This document shows, piece after piece, positions 50,753 through 60,900 of a DNA stretch of 64,000 nucleotides. The notes under the pieces were generated by a model. It had not been told where the DNA came from. It did not search any database and saw only the letters and a program-made list of their open reading frames with translations. The DNA is from Actinophytocola sp050699935 (GTDB lineage Bacteria; Actinomycetota; Actinomycetes; Mycobacteriales; Pseudonocardiaceae), in the NCBI RefSeq assembly GCF_050699935.1, contig NZ_JBOHGB010000013.1, forward strand, positions 22,775 through 86,774. Reading direction: 5' to 3'. A program made the translations under genes and the position numbers. Numbering within the stretch: the first letter of the stretch is position 1; each line of letters starts with the position of its first letter.

Positions 50753-53700
50753 GTGACGACGACGGATGGCCTGCAGCCCGTTCTTGCCGATCTTGCGCGA
50801 GCGAACATCAAGGTCCGCCTGGTCGAGGACGGTGAACTGGAGATCACCGCGCCACGCGGTGCGTTGAACGCACGGCTCCGTGAGCAGCTGGCCATCCACA
50901 AGCCGAGCCTGATCCGCTGGCTCTCCACGACGTCATCGGCGGACCAGGGGATGAGCCAGCTGCCGGTGGTCACGCCGGATCCGGAGGCAGCCGACGAACC
51001 GTTTCCCTTGTCCGACTTGCAGACCTCCTTTCTGATCGGCTCGGCGACCGGGCTCGAATACCACGTCCGACCGCACCAGTACATGGAGTTCGACGTCGAG
51101 AACCTCGATGTCGAACGGTTCTACGCAGCGCTCAACCGGAACCTGCTTAGGCAGCGGGACAACCTCACGGTGCTGACCGACGACATGCGGCTGCGCCGGA
51201 TCCAGGACTTCACCCCACTTCGACCGCGCGTGCACGACTTACGTGAGCTGCCGGCCGGGAAGGCGGAGGAGGAGCTGTTGCGGCTGCGGGAGTCGCTGCG
51301 GCGTCGTCAGCTGCCCTTGGACACATGGCCGTGGTTCGACGTCCAGGTCAGCCTCCGCGGCTCGGGCACCGGCCGAATCCACTACAACAACAACAACTTC
51401 TACTCCGACGGTGTCGGAACGAACCGGTTCCTCAAAGATCTCTTCGCGTTGTACGACGAGCCCGATGCGGAGCTGCCGCCGCTGCGCGTCAGCGTGCGCG
51501 ACTGTGTGTCGCATCTCGCCGAGGTGGAGGAGTCGGACCTGGGTGCGCGGTCGCGGCAGTACTGGTGTGACCGAATCCCGGACTGGCCGGGCCCGCCGCC
51601 CGTGCCGACGGTGGCCGGTGCGGGCAACGCTGAGCGGTCCGAGCTCAGCCGCCGTGAGCTGGTCGTCACGGCGGAGGACTGGGTTGCCCTCCAACAGAAG
51701 GGCCGCGGCCGCGGGCTGACACCCAGCACCGTGATGTATGCGATCTACGCCGAGGTGCTGAGCGCATTCAGCGGCTCACGACATTTTCTACTCAACAACA
51801 TGGTGACTCATCGGATGCCCATCCATCCGGACATCAGTCACATTCTGGGTAATTTCGCGGCGCTGTACCCACTCGAGGTGGACTGGCGTGGCGCGGACGG
51901 CTTCGCCGTGCGGGCGCGGCGGCTTGCCGTTCGCGTGCAGGAGGATCTGCAGCACCTGCACTGGAGCGGTGTGCGCGTGCTGCAAGCACTCAACCAACAT
52001 CGCCGCGCACCCGGCCGGGCCGCGTGCCCGTTCGTCGTCAGCAGCGGCTTGTTCATGGGTACGTTCGACAGACCGGTGTTCTCCACCCTCGAGACTCCGC
52101 AGGTGTTGGTGGACTGCCAGTTTTGGGCGCAGGACGACGGCAAGTGCTGGATCGCGTGGGATGTCATCGAATCCGCATTCCCGCCAGGCCTGGTCGATGC
52201 CATGTTCGGCGCGTTCGGCGAGTTGGTCGTCGGCCTGGCTCGTGACGACGCGATGTGGGACCGCGCGGATTTCGACCTCCTGCCCGCGACACAGCGCCGG
52301 CAGCGTGAACTACTCAACGAGACCGTTTCGCCCGTGCCGCGAGAACTCCTGCACGAGTCGATCCACCGTTGGGCGCGGCAGGAACCGGACCGGGTCGCGG
52401 TGCGGTCGAGCACCAGGACGCTCACCTACGGCGACCTCGCTGAGCACGCCGACCGGGTGGCGGCCGCGCTCCACGCTGGTGGCATGACGTCCGGGGCGTT
52501 GGTTCCCGTGGTCCTGTCGAAGGAATGGGAACAGGTCGTCGCGGTGGCCGGCATCCTCGCGGCGGGCGGGGCGTACGTGCCGGTCGATCCGGAGTGGCCG
52601 GACGACCGCATCCGCCTCCTGCTTACTGTCACCGACGCTGAGCACGCAATCACCTCGACGCGACTTCGTGAGCGGATAGCCGCGCTGGCGCGCGTGACGG
52701 TCCACAGCGTCGAGGAGCCCGGCACACATCCGTCTGTGCCAGGCCACGCCAGAGAGCCGCAGGACCTCGCGTACGTCATCTACACGTCCGGGTCCACCGG
52801 TACGCCCAAGGGCGCAGCGCTGGACCATCGGGGGCCGACCAACACGATCGCCGACATCAACAGCCGATTCGGTGTCACCACCGCCGATGTCGTGTTCGGC
52901 ATCTCCTCCCTGTGTTTCGACCTGTCGGTCTACGACATGTTCGGCACGACACACGCCGGCGGCACGTTGGTGCTGCCGGCACCCGCCGACACGGACAATC
53001 CGGCAGCTTGGGTGGCGGCGGTGCGCGCCCAGGGTGTGACGGTGTGGAACTCGGTTCCGGCGCTGATGCAGCTGCTGGTCGAGGAGGCTGAGGAGTCGGA
53101 CGTCGGCCTTCCGTCCCTGCGCGTCGTGCTGCTCAGCGGCGACTGGGTTCCCGTCGACCTGCCCGACCGGATCCGGCGGGTAGCGCCCAACGCCAGGGTG
53201 ATCAGTATGGGGGGTGCCACCGAGGCGTCCATCTGGTCGATCTACTACCCAATCGACGAGGTTGGTCCCGACTGGACGAGCATCCCGTACGGCCGGCCGT
53301 TGGCCAACCAGATGTGGCACGTGCTCGACTCCGCCGGCGCCGACGCCCCGACGTGGGTGCCCGGTGAGCTCTACATCGGCGGAATCGGCCTGGCCGTCGG
53401 CTATTGGAACGATCCGGAGCGCACCGCGGCCTCCTTCGTCACTCACCCGCGGACCGGCGAGCGGCTGTATCGCACCGGCGATCTCGGCCGCTACCTGCCG
53501 AGCGGGGACATCGAGTTCCTCGGCCGCGCCGACTTCCAGGTCAAGATCCAGGGCTTCCGGGTGGAGCTCGGCGAGATCGAGCACGCGCTCGGCCAACATC
53601 CCGCCGTGCGTCGCGCACTGGTCGTCGTACGGGACACCTCGTCTGGCCGGCAGCTCGCGGCGCTCGTCGTGCCGGCCGACGGGCAGGCGGTGAACGACGC

Positions 53701-54919
53701 GGACGTGCGGGAGTTCCTCGCCGCGCGGCTGCCGCGCTACATGGTGCCCGCGGCGATCGGTGTGGTGGACCGGTTGCCGTTGACGGCCAACGGAAAGGTG
53801 GATCGCCGGGCACTGGACGCGCTGGCACCCGCGGAGCCCGCGGTCCGGCCGAACTTCGTCGCGCCCCGCACACCGCTCGAGGAAACCGTGGCCGCGGTCT
53901 GGTCGGAGGTTCTCGACGTTCGTCCGATCGGGGTGCATGACGACTTCTTCGAGCTCGGCGGGCAGTCGTTCGCCGGTTTGCGGGTGATCAGCCAGATCGC
54001 GCGGCGCATCGGGCGCCGCATACCGCTGGGCGCGTTGCTGACCGGCCGAACGGTCGCCGCGTTGTGCGAGTATCTCGAGCAGGTGTCCTCCTGGTCTCCA
54101 TTGGTGTCGATGCGGCGAACCGGTGCCGGTGCCCCGGTGTTCCTCGTACACCCGGCCGGGGGCAGTGTGTTGTGCTATCGGTCGCTCGCGGAGCTGATCG
54201 ATGCGGACTGCTTCGCTTTGCAGGCCCCTGGGCCGGATGCCGGGCGGGATGTTCCCCGCAGCGTCGCGGAGTTCGCCGCCGAGTACGTCGACGAGATTCG
54301 CAGGGTGCGCCCGGCCGGGCCGTATGTGCTGGGCGGCTGGTCCTCGGGCGCGGTGATCGCCGCCGAAGTGACCCGTCGCTTGGAACAGCTCGGCGAAAAG
54401 GTGCGGCTGCTCGTCGTGCTGGACTCCCCGGTGCCGTGCTCAGAAGCCGAGGTCGACGAGGCGACGCTGCTGTTGTGGTTCCTCGAGGACCTCAACCTGG
54501 GCTTCCACGCCGACGAGGCCACCGAGCAGGACCGCGCCGAGTTGCTCGCCCTACCTGAGGAGCAACGGCTGCCGACCGGGTTGGCGATGGTGGCACGGCA
54601 CACGGGTGAGCCGGTGGACGTCGATGGGGTCGCGCTGGCCCATGCGTTCGAGGTGTTCTCCGGCGTGGTGCGCGCGTGTCGCTCCTACGAAGCGCCGAGG
54701 CTGGCGGCTGACGTCGTCGTCGTGCGGGCTGCGTCCGGTCGGGTCAGTGAGTTCGCCGACCATCCGAACGACGCTGACGACGACTGGGGTTGGCGCACAG
54801 CCACCACCGGGCGGGTCGCCGCGGTGCGCGCTCCCGGCAGCCACTACACCCTGCTGGGTGACGAAAACGTCGACGAAGTCGCCGCTGTCCTTGCCGAGCA
54901 CCTGCGGGAGATCTTGTGA
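50753..54919 (+). CDS. NRPS: TubC docking, cyclization-like C domain, A(Cys), PCP, thioesterase
   Basis: The 1,388-residue protein begins at a GTG with AGGGGA upstream. Domains: a TubC-type docking domain (1-60, ending HKPSLIRWL), then a condensation domain of cyclization type (about 75-500). In place of the DxxxxD catalytic motif that domain has HYNNNNFYSDG. The A domain (520-1030) has pocket DLYNLSMIW, close to the cysteine code. A PCP (FFELGGQSFAG) and a TE with GWSSG nucleophile and GSHYTLLG histidine complete it. The docking domain should accept the chain from the PKS encoded next. The lost Asp motif suggests condensation without heterocyclization, leaving a free thiol, but this is inference. 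Confidence 0.9.
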   Translation: MTTTDGLQPVLADLARANIKVRLVEDGELEITAPRGALNARLREQLAIHKPSLIRWLSTTSSADQGMSQLPVVTPDPEAADEPFPLSDLQTSFLIGSATGLEYHVRPHQYMEFDVENLDVERFYAALNRNLLRQRDNLTVLTDDMRLRRIQDFTPLRPRVHDLRELPAGKAEEELLRLRESLRRRQLPLDTWPWFDVQVSLRGSGTGRIHYNNNNFYSDGVGTNRFLKDLFALYDEPDAELPPLRVSVRDCVSHLAEVEESDLGARSRQYWCDRIPDWPGPPPVPTVAGAGNAERSELSRRELVVTAEDWVALQQKGRGRGLTPSTVMYAIYAEVLSAFSGSRHFLLNNMVTHRMPIHPDISHILGNFAALYPLEVDWRGADGFAVRARRLAVRVQEDLQHLHWSGVRVLQALNQHRRAPGRAACPFVVSSGLFMGTFDRPVFSTLETPQVLVDCQFWAQDDGKCWIAWDVIESAFPPGLVDAMFGAFGELVVGLARDDAMWDRADFDLLPATQRRQRELLNETVSPVPRELLHESIHRWARQEPDRVAVRSSTRTLTYGDLAEHADRVAAALHAGGMTSGALVPVVLSKEWEQVVAVAGILAAGGAYVPVDPEWPDDRIRLLLTVTDAEHAITSTRLRERIAALARVTVHSVEEPGTHPSVPGHAREPQDLAYVIYTSGSTGTPKGAALDHRGPTNTIADINSRFGVTTADVVFGISSLCFDLSVYDMFGTTHAGGTLVLPAPADTDNPAAWVAAVRAQGVTVWNSVPALMQLLVEEAEESDVGLPSLRVVLLSGDWVPVDLPDRIRRVAPNARVISMGGATEASIWSIYYPIDEVGPDWTSIPYGRPLANQMWHVLDSAGADAPTWVPGELYIGGIGLAVGYWNDPERTAASFVTHPRTGERLYRTGDLGRYLPSGDIEFLGRADFQVKIQGFRVELGEIEHALGQHPAVRRALVVVRDTSSGRQLAALVVPADGQAVNDADVREFLAARLPRYMVPAAIGVVDRLPLTANGKVDRRALDALAPAEPAVRPNFVAPRTPLEETVAAVWSEVLDVRPIGVHDDFFELGGQSFAGLRVISQIARRIGRRIPLGALLTGRTVAALCEYLEQVSSWSPLVSMRRTGAGAPVFLVHPAGGSVLCYRSLAELIDADCFALQAPGPDAGRDVPRSVAEFAAEYVDEIRRVRPAGPYVLGGWSSGAVIAAEVTRRLEQLGEKVRLLVVLDSPVPCSEAEVDEATLLLWFLEDLNLGFHADEATEQDRAELLALPEEQRLPTGLAMVARHTGEPVDVDGVALAHAFEVFSGVVRACRSYEAPRLAADVVVVRAASGRVSEFADHPNDADDDWGWRTATTGRVAAVRAPGSHYTLLGDENVDEVAAVLAEHLREIL

Positions 54920-57900
54920 TGACCCGGCCCTGGTCCATTGTGGATGTCCTGCGCGATCACGCGCTTCGGCGGCCGGACCATCTCGCTCTGGTCGTGCTGC
55001 CCGACGGAGAGACGGAGCAGGCACGCCTGACCTACGCGCAACTCGACGCACAGGTGCGGACGGTCGCGGCTCGCATGCAGGCGGAGAACCTGACCGGGCA
55101 ACGTGTCCTCTTGATGCTGAACACGTCGGTGGACTACCTGGTCGGCTTCCTGGCGTGCCTGTACGCGGGAGCGATCGCCGTGCCGTTGAGCCCGCCGACA
55201 AGAGCCTCGCACCGTGAGCGCGTCGATCACGTGCTGGTGGACTGCACTCCGAGCGCGGCGATCGTGCACGAAGAGGATCTGGTAGAAGGCGAGCTCGGCG
55301 ACTGTCGGTTATGGACTGTCGATCGCCTGACCGACGCGGAGTACGAGTGGGAACCGCCGGACGTCGCTTCGGACGAGCTGGCCTATCTCCAGTACACCTC
55401 GGGCTCCACCAGCGATCCCAAGGGCGTCATGGTGACGCACGAGAACCTGACACACCAGATCGCCATCTTCAGCGCGGGCCTGGACCTGACCGAGGACGAC
55501 ACCGTCGTGTCTTGGCTTCCGCTGTTCCACGACTTCGGCCTGGTTGCCGGCCTGATGATGCCGCTGACGCTCGGCGGCACCACAGTGAAGATGCCACCGC
55601 CGGTGTTCGTCCAGCGGCCGTTCCGGTGGCTCTCGGCCATCTCCCGCTACCGGGGCACCGCGTCCTTCAGCCCGAACTTCCCGCTGGACCTGTGCGCCGA
55701 CCGGATCACCGACGCCGAGAAGTCCACATTGGACCTGAGTTCGTGGCGGGTGCTCGGCCTCGGCGCCGAACCGATCCGCTGGGGAACGCTACGGCGGTTC
55801 TCCGACGCGTTCGCCTCGTGTGGTTTCAACCCGCGGGCGCTGCGCACGGTGTACGGGATGGCCGAGGCCACGCTGGTGGTCATCGTGTCGCCGGCACAGG
55901 ATGGCGGCCCGACCGCGATCGACATCGATGCGGCCGAGTTCGCGGAGGGCCGGCTGCGGCAGAAGGCAGGTGACGTACCCGGCGCGCAGTGGCAGAAGCT
56001 GCTGGGCAACGGTACGACGCTGGGCGACTCCGAGCTGCTGATCGTCGACCCCGGAACGGGCGAGCCCATGCCGGAGGGCGGCGAGGGCGAGATCTGGATG
56101 CGCGGCAAGACAGTGTGCCCCGGATATTGGGACCGGCCCGAAGCCACCGCGGAGACCTTCGGCGCCTACCTTGCCGACGGGCGCGGCCCGTTCCTGCGTT
56201 CGGGCGACCTCGGTGCCATGGTGTCCGGCGAGGTGTACATCACGGGGCGGCTGAAGGACCTGATCATCATCCGCGGCCGTAACGTCCACCCGCAGGACAT
56301 CGAGCTGACCTCCGCGCAGGCGCACCGCGCGCTGAACCGTGGCGTGTGCGTGGCCTTCTCGGTCGACCGCGACGGCGAGGAACGCCTGGTCATCGCGCAC
56401 GAGCTCAAGCGTGCCGAATTCGGCAGGCACGATCCGTCAGAGGTCGTGCGGGCCATCCGCGGCGCCGTCGCGGAGGAACATGAGGTCGCGGTCGACACCG
56501 TGGTGCTCCTGCGTCCCCGCACCATGCCGCTGACCACCAGCGGCAAGCTCCGTAGGCGGTACAGCAGGCAGCTGTTCATCCGCGGCGAACTGCCCGGCGA
56601 ACGTGTCTGCGGTCCTGAGCCGGATGACGGCGCCGCGGTCGCGCAGGACACGGTGGTGGCGTGGCTGCGTGCACGCGTGTCCGCGCTGACCGGGCTGGCG
56701 GTCGACGAAGTCGGTGTCGACGCCACGTTCGGCGCCTTCGGGCTCGACTCGGTGACGCAGACGACGATGACCGGCGATCTTGCCGCGGAACTCGGCCGCA
56801 CCATCGACCCGACCCTGGTGTACAGCCACCCGACCATCGCACGGTTCGCAGCGGCCCTGGGCGCGACCGCGTCACGGCAGACCCCGGCCCCCGTCGTGGT
56901 CCCGGCCGAGACGCACGAGCCGGTCGCGGTCGTGGGCATGGCCTGCGAGTTCCCGGGCGCTCCCGCACTCGAACAGTTCTGGGAGCTGCTGATCGAGGGG
57001 CGTGACGCGGTCACCGAGGCACCAGCGGACCGGTGGCCGATGAACGGCCATGGCGGGTTTCTCCCCGACGTGGCCGGCTTCGATGCCCGGTTCTTCGGCA
57101 TCTCGGCCGACGAGGCCGCGAACATGGACCCACAGCAGCGACTGCTGCTCTCCAACGCCTGGCGGGCCCTGGAGGACGCCGGGATACCGGTCGAGTCCAT
57201 CGCGGGCACGCCGGGCGGAGTGTTCGTCGGCATCCACGGGACCGACTACCGCCAACTGCAGACCCGCGATGCCGCCGACCCCGTGGCCTACACCGGAACC
57301 GGCACGGCGCTCAGCATCGCGGCGAACCGCCTGTCGTACTTCTTCGACCTGACCGGCCCGAGTCTTGCGGTCGATACCGCGTGTTCGTCGTCGCTGGTCG
57401 CCACGCACCAGGCGGTATCGAGCCTGCGACGGGGCGAGTGCGACCTGGCGCTGGTCGCCGGCGTGAACCTGCTGCTCGACTCCGACCTGACCTCGGCGTT
57501 CGCCGCGGCGGGCATGCTGTCGCCGGACGGACGTTGCCATACGTTCGACGTCGCGGCCAACGGCTACGTGCGGGGCGAGGGATGTGGCGTGCTCGTGCTC
57601 AAACGGCTCGGGGACGCCCGGCGCGACAACGACCGAGTTCGCGCCGTGATCGCCGGGTCAGCGGTCAACCAGGACGGCCGTGCCAACACCCTCACCGCGC
57701 CAAACGGGTTGGCGCAGAAGAACGTGATCCGTCAGGCACTGGCTGCGGCCGGCATATCGCCGGATGAGATCGGGCATGTCGAGGCGCACGGCACCGGTAC
57801 AAGCCTGGGCGATCCGATCGAGATGGCGGGCATCTCCGACGTCTATGGCTCGGGCGCGTCAGAGCCGGTGTGGGTCGGTTCGGTCAAGACGAACATCGGC

Positions 57901-60900
57901 CATCTGGAGGCGGCGGCGGGCATAGCCGGACTGATCAAGACCGTGCTGGCTGTCGAACGTCGCACTGTTCCGGCCCACCTGCACCTCACCGAGCTGAATC
58001 CCTTGATCCAGCTGGATGGCTTCCGGTGCCGGGTCCCGACGCAGACCGTGCCCTGGGAGCACGCCCGGCGCGTCGGTGGCGTCAGCTCGTTCGGCTTCGG
58101 CGGTACCAATGCGCACGTGATCGTGAGTGAGGCGCCGCAACCCCCCACCACCGCCCCGGTGGCCGAGGACGGCGGGTGGCGGCTGCTGCCGATCTCCGCA
58201 CAGAGCGACTGGGCTCTCGGAGAACTGGTGGATGCCACCGCCGACCTCCTGGACGAGACGGACGGATCGTCGTCGTTCGCGGTCCTCACCCGGGCCGCCG
58301 CACGTCGTCGAAGCCATCTCGGTCACCGGGTGTTGGTGGTCGCCAGATCCAAGGGTGAGTCGGTCGAGCTGCTGCGTGCCCACCGGCGCGGCGAGCCTTC
58401 CGGTTTGGTCGTGACGGGCACCGCGCGGCACGGTGGCCCTGGACCGACGGCGTTTCTGTTCCCAGGTCAAGGCTTCCAGCAGGCGGGCATGGCGCGCCCG
58501 TTCTACTCGCGGCACCGGGTATTCCGCGAGGCAGCCGAGTACTGCGACGCGGTGGCACGGGCCGAGCTGGGCGTGTCGCTGCTGCCGTCGGTCGCGGGAA
58601 CGCCGGGGGAACTGGTCGACCTGGATCAGACGCGATTCGGCCAGCCGGCGATGTTTCTCGTTCACTACGCGTTGGCACAGACGTGGCAGAGCTACGGCGT
58701 GCACCCGGACGTCGTTCTCGGACACAGCCTGGGGGAGTACGCCGCGGCCTGCGTGGCAGGCGTTCTCACCGTCGCCGACGCCATGCGGTTGGTGCTGACG
58801 CGGGCCCGGCTGATGCAAGAGACACCACCCGGGGCGATGTACGCCATTCACAGTGAGCGCCCGGAGGAACTGCTCGGCACGCTGGACCACACCGATGATG
58901 TGGTGGTCGCGGCGATCAACGGCCCCGAGGACTTCACCATCTCCGGTACCGAGACCGCGGCCGGACAAGTCGCCGAACTGTGCCGTCGCCATGGTGCCAA
59001 GGTCAGCCGGCTCGCGGTGACCCGTGCGTTCCACTCCTCCCTCATGGACCCGGTCGCGACGGAACTGGCACGTGAGGCGGCATCGGTCAAGCACCATGCG
59101 CCGCGGATCCCCGTGGTGACCAACCTGACCGGAGAGGTGCTCGGTGACGAGCCGCCGGATGCCCGGCACTGGGCTCTGCAGCTGCGCCAGCCGGTGCGGT
59201 TCGCGGACGGAGTGAACACACTGGCCGAGCTCGGCGTCCGTTGCGTCGTCGAGCTGAGTCCAGAGCCGATGTTGACGCCGCTGGCCCAGCGGGGGCTGCC
59301 GAACGCGACGTGGTTGACCAGCGGGCACCGTGGCAACGGCGATGATCGGCAGCTCATGGCCAGCCTGGGGCGCTGGTATGTGGACGGCGGTACGGTCGAC
59401 TTCACCGCGCTCGATCCCACGGACCCGGCGCCCGCGCCGGTCACGCTGCCCGGCCATCCGCTACGCCCGGTCCGGCACTGGTACCGAGCGGGCATCAGGC
59501 GGAACACCGATCCGGGTGCTACCGGACACCCACTGGTCGGCACCCACGCCGACCTCGTAGGGGCGACGAAGGACCACTACGTCGGCACGATCGAGACCGG
59601 TCAGCCGTGGTTCGTCGACCAGCACCGGCTGTTCGACACGCCCGTCCTGCCTGGCTCGGCGGTGATCGAGTGGATACTCGGAGTCGCCCGCGCCAAATTC
59701 GGCGACGGCTCCGCATGGTTGCTCGAGAACGTGCAGTTCACCGCATTCCTTCCCTTGCCAGACAACCGGTCTGTGCCCACGCAAGCCGTGGTCGACGGGA
59801 ACTCGGTCACCTGTTTCGCGAAGGACGACGACACCAACTGGCAGGAACGCGCGCGGGTCGGCACGGTGCGCGCAGGTGGGGCCTTCGAGCCAGGGCCGAC
59901 ACCGGACGAACTGGATGCCGACGCCGCGGAGGTGCCGATCCCGGCGCTCTACGAGCGGTTTGTGGACAACGGAGTCACTTACGGACCCGCCTTTCGCGCC
60001 GTGCGGTCGCTGTGGCGGGGCGACCGAGTGGCACGCGGACACATCGAGGTCACCGAACGCGGCCCGGGGGATGACGCGTACGTGCTACACCCGGTCGTGC
60101 TCGACGCCTGCTTCCATGTGGCGGCTGCGCTCATGGGCGCGGCCGGCCGGCCGTTGGTGCCGGTGTCGGTGGACCGCCTGCAGGTTGCCGGCGCCCTGCC
60201 CGCCAAGGTCACATGCGACGCGTGGGTGGTTGACGACCGCACCGTGAACCTCCAGGTGGTGGCCGACGGCGCGGTCGTCGTCGACGTGCGTGGCCTGGCC
60301 CTGAGGCCGGTCAGTGAGAACGCCGTCATGCCGAGACCTCCACTGCGCGCGCTGGTGACCGAGTGGGTACCGGTCAAGGACAAAGTCCGGTCCCTCGATC
60401 TTGCGGGGGAGACTTGGCTCGTACTCGGCCCGAATGCGGCCACCGCCCAGCGGCGGATCACCGAGTTGAACCGGGCCGGCGCGAGATCCCTTTGTGCGGT
60501 CGTCAGCTACCCGGCCGGGCTGGACACCGTGGTCGAGAAGCTGCGGCCGGAGTTGGCCACGCTGACCGGCATCGTCGTCGACGCCGGCCCAGGCGGAGAC
60601 GGTCCCGACCATGTCGCTGCGATGGCGCGCGGCACGACACTGCCGCTCGGCCGGCTGTTGGCCGCCGAGCCGACCGCCCGCCCGGCCGTCGTGGTCTGCT
60701 CGCACAACGCCGCCGCGGTGGTGGGCAGCACCCCCAACCCCGCTCAAGCCGCAACGACAGCCCTCACCAAAACGCTCATCGCGGAGTATCCGGCGCTGCG
60801 CGTCGTCCAGGTGGATGACGACATCCAGGACGACGCTCCCGTGCCGATCGCCGAGGTGCTGAGCCACGCCCGGGCGCAGGAGGCATCCGGACACCTCGCG

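Noticed and set aside
52310..54151. 613-codon minus-strand open frame within the Cys NRPS
   Set aside because: It lies fully opposite clear A and PCP motifs and has antisense-like composition.
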